Source of the DNA: Flavobacterium sp. IMCC34852
GTDB lineage: Bacteria; Bacteroidota; Bacteroidia; Flavobacteriales; Flavobacteriaceae
DNA length: 64,000 nucleotides
Reading direction: 5' to 3'
Assembly (NCBI RefSeq): GCF_030643905.1
Contig: NZ_CP121446.1
Location: forward strand, 248,001-312,000
Below are positions 9,783 through 17,978 of the stretch, piece after piece. The notes under the pieces are model-generated. The model ran no database searches. It was not told the DNA's origin and saw only the letters and a program-made list of their open reading frames with translations. Made by a program: the position numbers and the translations under genes. The stretch's first letter is position 1; every line of letters begins with the position of its first letter.

Positions 9783-9821
9783 ATAGTGATGATGATGATT
9801 GTAAGTAATAGTCATCACTAT
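9783..9821 (-). promoter_or_regulatory. Perfect stem-loop immediately upstream of the DUF5916 start codon
   Basis: ATAGTGATGA at 9783-9792 pairs exactly with TCATCACTAT at 9812-9821, leaving a 19-nt loop. The stem ends 2 nt before the ATG (9779-9781, minus strand). It could be an operator dyad for the LacI-type protein encoded just upstream, or an mRNA hairpin affecting initiation. It has no U-tract, so it is not a terminator. Confidence 0.45.
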
Positions 9822-9856
9822 TTAATAATTGTTACATCAATGAATTAATTTTAACT

Positions 9857-10879
9857 TTATCGTCTTTTGGTAGAATCCCTCTGACGCAGTTCCGTTTTAA
9901 TGGTTGTGGTTGTGTAAGTAAAAGTTTCTTCTTCACTTTCTAATTTATCGATTAGCAATTGCGCGGCAACTTCTCCGATTTCCGGTCCGTGTTGGCTTAC
10001 CGTTGACAAACTTGGCGTCATTCTTCTAGACCAAACACCATCGGCAAAACCTATTATTGATAGATCTTGAGGGATTTTATAACCGTTTTGAATACCGAGT
10101 TTCATTGCTGTTACAGAAGCATGTTCGTCAACCGCGAAAACACCGTCTGGTTTGTTTTTGATAAAAAAACCTCCTATTTTCGAATTGAATTCTTCGTTAT
10201 TATTAGTCAAAATCACCAAATTCTCATCTACTTTTAAACCATGGTTTTCTAGGGCTTGGTAAAAACCTTTGGCTCTTAATTTTCCGACACTCAAATTGTC
10301 AATGGCGGAAAGCAAGGCAATTTTTTTACAACCGGTTTTAATCAAATGCTCCATAGCATTAACCGCTGATTCAAAATCATCTACAATTACTTTGTCGCAA
10401 TTTACCTCATCGGCAATACGATCAAACATTACGATAGGTGTTCCCTCATTAATTATAGAAGTAAAATGACCAAACTTTTGTAGTTTTTGAGATTCTTCAG
10501 ATATCGAAAGGATAAAACCGTCAATGGTTCCGTTGCTTAACATTTCGAGCGCATTGATTTCTTTTTCCAAAGATTCATTCGAAATACAAGTAATCACCTT
10601 ATAGCCTTTTTCATCTGCCACTTTTTCAATACCACTAAAGACTTTGGCAAAAAACGAATTCAAGATATTGGGAATAATCACGGCTATGGTCTTGGTTCTC
10701 CTATTTTTAAGGTTCAAACCAATTACATTCGGCTTGTAATTTTTGAGTTTGGCATATTCCTGCACACGTTGCTTGGTAGGTTCACTGATTTCCGGGCTTC
10801 CGTTCAAAGCTTTGGAAACGGTAGAAACAGAAACGCCTAACTCTTTGGCAATTTGTTTTAAGGTGGCTTTAGATTTCAT
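9857..10879 (-). CDS. LacI/GalR family transcriptional regulator
   Basis: This is a 340-residue repressor-type protein. The N-terminal LacI helix-turn-helix and hinge read TLKQIAKELGVSVSTVSKAL then NGSPEISEPTKQRVQEYAKL, followed by a periplasmic-binding-protein-like effector domain (KTIAVIIPNILNSFFAKVFS, DGFILSISEES, DGVFAVDEHASVTAMKLG, IGFADGVWSRRMTPSLSTV). The effector is probably a sugar or related metabolite, but it cannot be read. It sits upstream of and co-directional with the DUF5916 gene, a plausible though unproven target. The start is an ATG at 10877-10879. Confidence 0.92.
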   Translation of the reverse strand: MKSKATLKQIAKELGVSVSTVSKALNGSPEISEPTKQRVQEYAKLKNYKPNVIGLNLKNRRTKTIAVIIPNILNSFFAKVFSGIEKVADEKGYKVITCISNESLEKEINALEMLSNGTIDGFILSISEESQKLQKFGHFTSIINEGTPIVMFDRIADEVNCDKVIVDDFESAVNAMEHLIKTGCKKIALLSAIDNLSVGKLRAKGFYQALENHGLKVDENLVILTNNNEEFNSKIGGFFIKNKPDGVFAVDEHASVTAMKLGIQNGYKIPQDLSIIGFADGVWSRRMTPSLSTVSQHGPEIGEVAAQLLIDKLESEEETFTYTTTTIKTELRQRDSTKRR

Positions 10880-11076
10880 TTTTTCTTGGTTAAAGTGTAA
10901 AAATAGTAAAATTTCTTCTGTAACATCTACAACAAGAATGAAAGTTGCTGATAACAGAACGAAATTACGAACAGCTTTTCGTTGAAATCACCGTTACTTT
11001 TTCTTGGTTAAGGCTATTCATTTAAAGGATTTTAGGCAAAATTGAGGGCTTTGAGAAAAAATTTAAAAAATGGTAT

Positions 11077-11106
11077 TTGCTTTATTAATAAATAATTGTA
11101 CTTTTG
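11077..11106 (+). promoter_or_regulatory. Bacteroidota-type promoter of rplM-rpsI
   Basis: The -33 element TTG at 11077-11079 is followed, 19 nt later, by a perfect -7 element TACTTTTG (TAnnTTTG) at 11099-11106. This is the consensus architecture for the housekeeping sigma factor of Bacteroidota. Transcription should start about 5 nt downstream, giving a leader of roughly 38 nt before rplM. Confidence 0.82.
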
Positions 11107-11149
11107 CACTCCCTTTATTGGGAATGGAATGTTTAATTAAAAAAAAATT

Positions 11150-11605
11150 ATGGACGCATTAAGCTACAAGACACAATCTACGACCAAGGCCACTTCTGGA
11201 AAAGAGTGGATCATTGTAGATGCCGAAGGTCATAACTTAGGTCGTTTTGCTTCAAAAGTTGCGATGCTTTTGAGAGGAAAATACAAGCCGAGTTATACAC
11301 CTCACGTCGACTGTGGAGATAACGTAATTGTTATCAACGCAGAGAAAATCAACCTAACCGGTAACAAGTTGGATGACAAAACGTACATCAGACACACAGG
11401 CTACCCGGGAGGACAAAGAAGTTTGACTGCAAAGGTTTTGCAATCAAAAAATCCTGCTTTACTAGTAGAAAAAGCAGTGAAAGGAATGTTACCTAAAAAC
11501 AAATTAGGAGCAGAGCTTTTCAGAAATTTAAATGTTGTTGTAGGAACTGAGCACAAACATGAGGCTCAAAAACCTAAAGCAGTTAACCTAAACGATCTTA
11601 AGTAA
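11150..11605 (+). CDS. rplM: Large-subunit ribosomal protein uL13
   Basis: This 151-residue protein has the uL13 signature segments [57 protein letters not shown] and [10 protein letters not shown]. The length fits the family. It is followed by rpsI, whose ATG overlaps the rplM stop by one base (TAATG), the usual rplM-rpsI pairing. The start is preceded by an A-rich stretch rather than a Shine-Dalgarno sequence, as is normal in Flavobacteriia. Confidence 0.97.
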   Translation: MDALSYKTQSTTKATSGKEWIIVDAEGHNLGRFASKVAMLLRGKYKPSYTPHVDCGDNVIVINAEKINLTGNKLDDKTYIRHTGYPGGQRSLTAKVLQSKNPALLVEKAVKGMLPKNKLGAELFRNLNVVVGTEHKHEAQKPKAVNLNDLK

Positions 11606-11991
11606 TGGGAGTTATTCACAAAATCGGTAGAAGAAAATGTGCAGTAGCACGTGTTTATGTTTCAGAAGGAACAGGAAAAATTACCGTTAACAAAAGAGAA
11701 TTCAACAACTACTTCCCAACAGCTACTTTACAGTACAAAGTATTACAGCCAATGTCTATGACAAACAACGCTGACAACTTTGATGTAAAAGTAAATGTGT
11801 ACGGTGGTGGTTCAACAGGTCAGGCAGAAGCTGTGAGAATGGCTATTGCAAGAGCAATGTGTGAAGTGGAAGCTGAAAACAGAAGCATCCTAAAACCAGA
11901 AGGATTATTAACAAGAGATCCAAGAATGGTAGAACGTAAAAAATTCGGTCAGAAAAAAGCGAGAAAGAGATTCCAATTCTCGAAACGTTAA
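11605..11991 (+). CDS. rpsI: Small-subunit ribosomal protein uS9
   Basis: This 128-residue protein has the uS9 hallmarks: GRRKCAVARVYVSEGTGKIT at the start, GGGSTGQAEAVRMAIARA in the middle, and the basic C-terminal tail ending KKARKRFQFSKR, which reaches the P-site tRNA in the ribosome. It is co-transcribed with rplM through a one-base overlap. A hairpin followed by T-rich sequence lies immediately after the stop. Confidence 0.97.
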   Translation: MGVIHKIGRRKCAVARVYVSEGTGKITVNKREFNNYFPTATLQYKVLQPMSMTNNADNFDVKVNVYGGGSTGQAEAVRMAIARAMCEVEAENRSILKPEGLLTRDPRMVERKKFGQKKARKRFQFSKR

Positions 11992-12018
11992 TATTCGGTA
12001 TTTACCGGAATATATTTT
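11991..12018 (+). terminator. Probable terminator after rpsI
   Basis: ATATTCGGTA at 11991-12000 pairs with TACCGGAATAT at 12003-12013 (one bulged C) and is followed by ATTTTC and then a T-run near 12025. It starts at the last base of the rpsI stop codon. It probably separates the rplM-rpsI unit from rpsB-tsf, possibly incompletely. Confidence 0.55.
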
Positions 12019-12066
12019 CAGATTATTTTTTACAATTAAATTAGAATTTAAAACAAAGTTGTCGAT

Positions 12067-12142
12067 ATTCCTTGTAAAAAGGGAATTAGTTTAGCATCTA
12101 AATTTTCAAGACAAACGCAAGTGACTACTTGAAAATTGCTAA
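12067..12142 (+). promoter_or_regulatory. Structured 5' leader of rpsB (candidate r-protein autoregulatory element)
   Basis: Two hairpins lie just upstream of rpsB. The first pairs ATTCC (12067-12071) with GGAAT (12082-12086). The second is long: TTAGC (12091-12095) pairs with GCTAA (12138-12142), and AATTTTCAAG (12101-12110) pairs exactly with CTTGAAAATT (12128-12137), leaving a one-sided bulge ATCTA and a 17-nt loop. The 15 paired positions with an asymmetric bulge, 24 nt before the ATG, look like a protein-binding leader. Autoregulation by S2 is known for other bacteria; its occurrence here is inference. Confidence 0.5.
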
Positions 12143-12166
12143 TCACGGAACGTAAACTATTACACA

Positions 12167-12976
12167 ATGGCAAACAAAATTGACGTTAAAGAATTATTAG
12201 AAGCAGGTGTTCACTTCGGACACATGACTCGTAAGTGGGATCCAAACATGGCTCCTTACATCTATATGGAACGTAATGGAATTCACATTATCAATCTATA
12301 TAAAACAGCTGCGAAAATCGAAGAAGCTAACGAAGCTTTGAAAAAAATTGCAGCCTCAGGTAGAAAAATACTTTTCGTAGCTACCAAAAAACAAGCAAAA
12401 GATATCGTATCTGAAAAAGCATTAGCTTGTAACATGCCTTACATCACTGAAAGATGGCCAGGTGGTATGTTAACCAACTTCGTTACTATCCGTAAAGCCG
12501 TTAAAAAAATGGCTTCTATTGATAAAATGAAGAAAGATGGTACTTTCATGACTTTGTCTAAAAAAGAAAGATTACAAGTGGATCGTCTACGTGCTAAATT
12601 AGAGAAGAACTTAGGTTCTATCGCTGATATGTCAAGACTTCCTGCGGCTTTATTCGTAGTAGATATCAAAGCAGAACACATCGCAATCAAAGAAGCACAA
12701 AAATTAAACATTCCAGTTTTTGCAATGGTTGATACTAACTCTGATCCACGTGAAGTAGATTACGTTATCCCAGCCAATGATGATGCTTCAAAATCAATTG
12801 ATAAAATTTTATCTTTAGTAACTGACGCTGTAAAAGACGGATTAGCCAACAGAACTTCTGATGCTGCTCCTGAAACTGACACTGAAGAAACTGTTGAAGT
12901 AGTGGCTGCTGTTGAAGCACCGGCTGTTGAAGCAGCTCCTGAAGTAGAAGCTACAGAAACTCAAACTGAAGAATAA
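12167..12976 (+). CDS. rpsB: Small-subunit ribosomal protein uS2
   Basis: This 269-residue uS2 contains ELLEAGVHFGHMTRKWDPNM, YIYMERNGIHIINLYKT, TERWPGGMLTNFVTIRKAVK and PVFAMVDTNSDPREVDYVIP. It carries an extra acidic, Ala/Glu/Val-rich tail of about 40 residues (ETDTEETVEVVAAVEAPAVE and on) beyond the usual end, a feature seen in many Flavobacteriia. It is followed by tsf after 113 nt, the standard bacterial order. The leader carries two hairpins. Confidence 0.97.
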   Translation: MANKIDVKELLEAGVHFGHMTRKWDPNMAPYIYMERNGIHIINLYKTAAKIEEANEALKKIAASGRKILFVATKKQAKDIVSEKALACNMPYITERWPGGMLTNFVTIRKAVKKMASIDKMKKDGTFMTLSKKERLQVDRLRAKLEKNLGSIADMSRLPAALFVVDIKAEHIAIKEAQKLNIPVFAMVDTNSDPREVDYVIPANDDASKSIDKILSLVTDAVKDGLANRTSDAAPETDTEETVEVVAAVEAPAVEAAPEVEATETQTEE

Positions 12977-12987
12977 AACAAAAAAAT

Positions 12988-13056
12988 AATTACGAATTAT
13001 GAATTAAGAATTACGGATTATTTTGACTCGTAATTTAAAATTCGTAATTCGTAATT
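12988..13056 (+). repeat. Long imperfect inverted repeat between rpsB and tsf
   Basis: The arm at 12988-13015 and the arm at 13029-13056 pair at 24 of 28 positions as Watson-Crick pairs, plus one G-T pair, leaving a 3-nt internal mismatch and a 13-nt loop. Both arms are built from repeats of the unit ATTACGAATT. In RNA this makes a long hairpin in the rpsB-tsf spacer, with no strong U-tract behind it. It may modulate readthrough, protect the upstream mRNA, or be a transposable repeat remnant. Confidence 0.65.
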
Positions 13057-13089
13057 TACTTTTAAAAAACTTTTAAATTAAAAAATATT

Positions 13090-14058
13090 ATGTCAACAAT
13101 CACAATTACTGCTGCAGACGTAAATAAATTAAGACAAACTACAGGTGCCGGAATGATGGACTGTAAAAAAGCTTTAGTTGAAGCGGAAGGCGATTTCGAT
13201 AAAGCTATACAAATCCTTAGAGAAAAAGGACAAAAAGTGGCGGCTAATCGTTCTGACCGTGAGTCTTCTGAAGGAGCTGCTGTTTCTTTTATCAATGCTG
13301 ACAATACCAAAGGAGCCATCCTTACTTTAAACTGCGAAACAGATTTCGTAGGTAAAAATGAAGCTTTCGTAACTTTAGCTAAAGAATTGGTTGAAAAAGC
13401 TATCAACTTCTCTTCTAAAGAAGAATTCTTAGCTTCAGATTTCAACGGAATTACTGTGGCTGAAAAACTAATCGAGCAAACCGGTGTTATCGGTGAAAAA
13501 ATCGAAATCGGTGGTTTTGAAATCTTAGAAGGTGCTTTTGTTGGTTCTTATGTTCACGTTAACAAAATTGCTGCCTTAACAGCTATTTCTGCTCCAATTG
13601 CCAACGCTGATGTATTAACTAAAGACATCTCTATGCAAGTAGCTTCTATGGGCGCTGACACGTTATCATACAAAGATTTCGATCCTGCTTTCGTTGCCTC
13701 TGAATTGGCTGCACGTATTGCGGTAATCGAAAAAGAAAATGAAGAAGCAAAACGTCTAGGGAAAACTTTGAAAAATGTTCCTAAATATATCTCTTTCTCT
13801 CAATTAACTCCGGAAGTGTTAAAACAAGCGGAAGAAGATGCTAAAGCGGAATTAAAAGCAGAAGGCAAACCGGAACAAATTTGGGATAAAATTCTACCCG
13901 GAAAAGTACAACGTTTCATCTCTGACAACACTACTTTAGACCAAGAAAAAGCCTTATTGGATCAAAACTTCATCAAAGATGACAGTAAAAAAGTAGGTGA
14001 TTATGTTAAAGGATTCAACGTTGAAATTACAGGTTTCAAAAGAGTAACTTTGGGATAA
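13090..14058 (+). CDS. tsf: Translation elongation factor Ts
   Basis: This 322-residue EF-Ts is the guanine-nucleotide exchange factor for EF-Tu. It opens with the UBA-like segment DVNKLRQTTGAGMMDCKKAL and contains the core motif LNCETDFVGKNEAFVTLAKE that contacts EF-Tu. The second core part includes KILPGKVQRFISDNTTLDQE. The length is within the long EF-Ts group common in Bacteroidota. It follows rpsB in the usual operon and is closed by a clear terminator. Confidence 0.97.
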   Translation: MSTITITAADVNKLRQTTGAGMMDCKKALVEAEGDFDKAIQILREKGQKVAANRSDRESSEGAAVSFINADNTKGAILTLNCETDFVGKNEAFVTLAKELVEKAINFSSKEEFLASDFNGITVAEKLIEQTGVIGEKIEIGGFEILEGAFVGSYVHVNKIAALTAISAPIANADVLTKDISMQVASMGADTLSYKDFDPAFVASELAARIAVIEKENEEAKRLGKTLKNVPKYISFSQLTPEVLKQAEEDAKAELKAEGKPEQIWDKILPGKVQRFISDNTTLDQEKALLDQNFIKDDSKKVGDYVKGFNVEITGFKRVTLG

Positions 14059-14091
14059 TCCCCTGAATTAAAATTATTAATTCACCATATT

Positions 14092-14128
14092 AAAACCTCG
14101 GTTCTTATTGAATCGAGGTTTTTTGTTT
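14092..14128 (+). terminator. Rho-independent terminator of rpsB-tsf
   Basis: AACCTCG at 14094-14100 pairs with CGAGGTT at 14114-14120. The pairing continues inward through GTTC/GAAT with one wobble, and TTTTTTGTTTTT follows. Confidence 0.85.
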
Positions 14129-14130
14129 TT

Positions 14131-14208
14131 AGGAGCAGCACGTTTTACTTTCTTTTCACTTATCTTCCCGCTGTCCGCGCTACACGGTAGCTCGCTCCCA
14201 TCGGGGCT
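14131..14208 (-). repeat. Intergenic palindromic repeat, copy 1
   Basis: Read on the minus strand it begins AGCCCCGATGGGAGCGAGCT, continues with TACCGTGTAGCGCGGACAGC and GGGA, and ends GCTGCTCCT. The 5' GGAGC and 3' GCTCC pair as the outer stem. It is close in sequence to copy 6 (57993-58045). It lies between the tsf terminator and the TraB/GumN gene. Confidence 0.75.
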
Positions 14209-14298
14209 AAAAACACGAACGCTTTTCAATAGAAAAAGACAACAAAACATCTCAATAAATTAACAATAGTTATAGTGATTTTCCCATACGTTTTTGTT

Positions 14299-14306
14299 TA
14301 TATTTG
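14299..14306 (+). promoter_or_regulatory. -7 promoter element of the TraB/GumN gene
   Basis: TATATTTG fits TAnnTTTG exactly and lies 22 nt before the TTG start codon, so the leader would be very short. No good TTG -33 element is visible at the usual distance. Confidence 0.4.
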
Positions 14307-14328
14307 TTTATAATCAAAACAATATCCC

Positions 14329-17300
14329 TTGAAAAAAATTCTTTCACTCGCACTCTTTGCCCTTATTGCTTTTCAAGCCAATGCCCAGTTTGAAAAAACA
14401 TTACTTTGGGAAATTTCCGGAAATGGTTTAAAAAAGAAATCGTATGTATATGGCACTTTCCACGTAAATGAAAAAATTTCATATCACCTCACAGATGCTT
14501 TTTACAAACATTTATTGGAAGCTGACATTGTAAGTAATGAAAGTAATCCCGATTCCTGGGGTGAATTGTTAGATCTTTATATGAATATCAGACCCCAAAA
14601 AAAACCAAAATTTTATTCAAATTTTTATTTAAAACCGGTAACAAAACAAGATTTAATGCCATTGTTCATGAATTATAACTTGTTTAACCAAATGTCATCC
14701 GGAGTCGAAGGCCGTCAGGCTGATTATAGTGAGAATACCGTTTTGGACATGTTTATTTACCAAACTGCCAAAAAATACAACAAAAAAGCTATCGGCCTTG
14801 AAGATGCAAAAAAGTCATTCATCACCATGCGTAAATTGGAAAGCATGGCCCAAACATTGGATGAGGAAGAGGAGAATACTGAAGAAGATGAAGAAAAGAA
14901 AGCACTTCTTACCAAAATACTGAAAGGCAAATCAATCTATAATACTTTAAAAGATATTTATCGTGAAAAAGATATTGTAATGCTGGATTCTTTAAGTAAA
15001 TTATCTGAAAAACCGGAGAAACACAAAGTCATGATTGTTGACCGAAACTATGACATGGTCAAAAGCATTGATTCATTAGCTCATCAAGGAAGCTTATTTA
15101 GCGCAGTTGGCGCTGCCCATTTAGGCGGAAAAGAAGGGGTTTTACAACTATTAATTAATAAAGGATATACACTCACTCCGATTATTGGGACACTGACTAA
15201 AAAAGGGGAAACCGACAAAAAAACCATTGAAGAGTTTTTTCCCAATCCAAAAACAAAAACTCAAACTACAGCGGATAAAATGATCCAAACTGTTGATTTC
15301 GACCTAGATTTTAGTTTTGATAAAATAAAAGGCACTCTAGACCTTACTAACGGCGGCGTGTTGAGTATGGTTAGGGTTCCGATACACAATTATATGCAAA
15401 AGAAAAATGAATACTTCAACCATAAAAGTATTGATAGTTTGCTTTATGAATTCATTCCCGGTGAAATCCTAGAAAAAAAAGAAATCAAAGGAGATTCCTA
15501 TATCGGTTATGATGTTAAAAACAAAAGCAAAGCCGGAAATTATCAACACTACCGCTTTTATGTAACACCTTTGGAGATTGTCAGTTTCTGTTTTTCCGGC
15601 TCCGGAACTTACGCAAAACAATACGAACAATCTATTTTTGAGAAGTTAAAAATAAAAGACTTCAAAAATAGCTGGGAAAGAATATATCCGTTGAAAGGTG
15701 GATTTTCAATCTTAATGCCGGAATTTGCCGTACAATATGGCAACAACGAAAAATCAATTTCCGATGTAACATTTGAGGCCTATGACCCAATTGAAAAAAG
15801 TTATTACTTCCTGATTGAAAATACGTCTTTGGATATGGAGTTTATGGACGATAGAACCTTCCAGCACCAACAGATTCAAAACGAGTTTTACATGAATCAG
15901 GAAATGAAAGAAACGGCACAATTTGACGAAACTACCAAAGAATATACTTCGACTTCAGAAAATGAACATCGCAAAGTGAAGTTGAAATCCATCATTCAGG
16001 GAAACAAATTTTATCTTTTAGGGGCTGTCGATGCTTCTGAGCCAAGCAGCAGTAAGTTTTTTGACTCTTTCACTTTTAAAGAATTTTCCAATGCGGAAAG
16101 CACCGTTTATAATGACACTGTTGGCAAATATAAAATCGAAATCCCAAAAAAAATAAACGAACAAACCATCCTCGGTATCAAAAATGACAATCTTGGCCTA
16201 ATGTATAGAGGAAAAATGGGCGCTAATGAATTTGAATCAAAAGAATTTGAATCCCATACCGGAAACACTGTAGCTGTTGATATCACCAATTATGACCGGT
16301 ATTTTCAAGTAGCAACTATGGATAGCTTGAAAAATGAATACAGCAAATCTTTGAAGACCTTACTTGACAAAAAAAATTATATTCAGGTTGATTCTGATCC
16401 TTTAACATCTGTTTGGAATAACTATTTTAAGGAATATGAGAAAACAGAAGTATTGGGAATTACTTTCACACACAATAATGTGCTTGACTGTGATGTTGCT
16501 GATGCTTTGGTTAGTGTGAAAAATTCCGATCAGGCATTAAAATTAAGAACTTTTTTCATGAACAACCGGAGAATCACACTTAAGACTTTGGTTGACCGCA
16601 ATTATAAAAATGATGATGTCTTCATAGAAAAGTCATTTTCAACTTTTGTCCCTGAAAAAACCGATGCTAAAAGTATTCTTGATGACAAAATTGCCTTGTT
16701 CATAGAAGAAGCAAGTAGTGAATCGGATTCTATCCGCAAAATCGCTTTTGAAAATCTTCATACACTCAGCCTCAAAGAATCAGATTTTGAAAGAGTTACC
16801 AATTTCCTGGATACCTTTGAATTCAGAGATAGTGATTCTGATGGAAAATCAACTTTATATGAAAAATTAGGGAACATAAAACTGCCTAAAGTAGCTTCCT
16901 ATCTCGAAAACAAATACAAAGCACAAGGCACAAAAACAACAGAACAGTTGGCCATATTAAATGCTTTGGCAGCTCAAAAAACAGAGACCTCCTATCGCTT
17001 GGTCTTAAAACTAATGGATTTTGACCTTCCTGTCTCTGAAGACACCTATGAACTCAACGAATTATTTTGGAATTTTAATCGAAATATTGAAACCAGCAAA
17101 GTATTATTCCCAGATATTTTCCAATTTTACGGTATCGAAGAATATAATGAACTTATCGTAAGATTCTGTAATGCGGTATTGGATAAAAAACTAGGGTCTC
17201 CTAAAAAAATTGCCGCCTTTCAAAAGTTGATTCTCACCCATTCAAAATTGGAATACAAAAGAATCCTGAACCGCGAAGAAAAGAAGGCTTCTGTCGAGGA

Positions 17301-17976
17301 AAACGAAGATGAGATAGATTATGCTGCCTATGAAGATGAAGATGAAAATCCAAACGGTGACTTGATCAACTATTTATCATTACTTTCCTATATGCCAAAA
17401 AACAGCAGTGTTACTGATTTAATGGAAAAAATAAAAAAATTGGATAGTCCTGAAATCCAGCTTGAAATTTTGAAATTGGAAATAAAACATAATACGGCAA
17501 CAAAAGAAAGTATTAAAAAAAGGCTGGAAAATCCAAAAACCAAGTTCAACACCATCCTACTATTGCAAGACCACCACGATTTCGGATTATTAAACGATAT
17601 CACTGATGATGAAATCGCCCTGGCCGCGATGACTTATTTTGACAAGTTAAAAGAAAATGCCAAAATACAATTTCTGGAAAAAAGAAAAATTAAAAAAGGC
17701 AAACACGAAGCTGTTTTCTATTTTTATCAAACACAAAACACCAAAGACGGAAAAACTGTAGGCAATAAATCCTTTAATTCAATGGCTTTCTTAATTGAAA
17801 ACGGAAAAATTATTCCAAAAGCTTATTACTCGCCCATCTTAGAAGAAATTGACGAAGAAAACACTGTAGAAATATTGATTCCGGCAATAATGAAAGAAAC
17901 ACTCAATGAAGACCATCCTGACTGCAGTTTCAGAAAAAACAGAAATAGGGAAAACCAATATAATTACGAATATTAG
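14329..17976 (+). CDS. Giant TraB/GumN (TIKI-like) domain protein
   Basis: This is a 1215-residue exported protein. A signal peptide (MKKILSLALFALIAFQANAQ) is followed by a TraB/GumN domain over about residues 20-285: LLWEISGNGLKKKSYVYGTF with the H of FHVNEK, LEADIVSNESNP, and the closing SLFSAVGAAHLGGKEGVLQL. The family, which includes metazoan TIKI, is proposed to be metalloprotease-like, and these histidine- and glutamate-bearing motifs are present. The remaining 900 residues are unusual. They are rich in Lys, Asp, Glu and Asn and include an acidic stretch (EENEDEIDYAAYEDEDENPN) and helical repeat-like segments near residues 780-1060. The start codon is TTG; the downstream YhhQ gene follows after 2 nt. 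Confidence 0.75.
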   Translation: MKKILSLALFALIAFQANAQFEKTLLWEISGNGLKKKSYVYGTFHVNEKISYHLTDAFYKHLLEADIVSNESNPDSWGELLDLYMNIRPQKKPKFYSNFYLKPVTKQDLMPLFMNYNLFNQMSSGVEGRQADYSENTVLDMFIYQTAKKYNKKAIGLEDAKKSFITMRKLESMAQTLDEEEENTEEDEEKKALLTKILKGKSIYNTLKDIYREKDIVMLDSLSKLSEKPEKHKVMIVDRNYDMVKSIDSLAHQGSLFSAVGAAHLGGKEGVLQLLINKGYTLTPIIGTLTKKGETDKKTIEEFFPNPKTKTQTTADKMIQTVDFDLDFSFDKIKGTLDLTNGGVLSMVRVPIHNYMQKKNEYFNHKSIDSLLYEFIPGEILEKKEIKGDSYIGYDVKNKSKAGNYQHYRFYVTPLEIVSFCFSGSGTYAKQYEQSIFEKLKIKDFKNSWERIYPLKGGFSILMPEFAVQYGNNEKSISDVTFEAYDPIEKSYYFLIENTSLDMEFMDDRTFQHQQIQNEFYMNQEMKETAQFDETTKEYTSTSENEHRKVKLKSIIQGNKFYLLGAVDASEPSSSKFFDSFTFKEFSNAESTVYNDTVGKYKIEIPKKINEQTILGIKNDNLGLMYRGKMGANEFESKEFESHTGNTVAVDITNYDRYFQVATMDSLKNEYSKSLKTLLDKKNYIQVDSDPLTSVWNNYFKEYEKTEVLGITFTHNNVLDCDVADALVSVKNSDQALKLRTFFMNNRRITLKTLVDRNYKNDDVFIEKSFSTFVPEKTDAKSILDDKIALFIEEASSESDSIRKIAFENLHTLSLKESDFERVTNFLDTFEFRDSDSDGKSTLYEKLGNIKLPKVASYLENKYKAQGTKTTEQLAILNALAAQKTETSYRLVLKLMDFDLPVSEDTYELNELFWNFNRNIETSKVLFPDIFQFYGIEEYNELIVRFCNAVLDKKLGSPKKIAAFQKLILTHSKLEYKRILNREEKKASVEENEDEIDYAAYEDEDENPNGDLINYLSLLSYMPKNSSVTDLMEKIKKLDSPEIQLEILKLEIKHNTATKESIKKRLENPKTKFNTILLLQDHHDFGLLNDITDDEIALAAMTYFDKLKENAKIQFLEKRKIKKGKHEAVFYFYQTQNTKDGKTVGNKSFNSMAFLIENGKIIPKAYYSPILEEIDEENTVEILIPAIMKETLNEDHPDCSFRKNRNRENQYNYEY

Positions 17977-17978
17977 CC

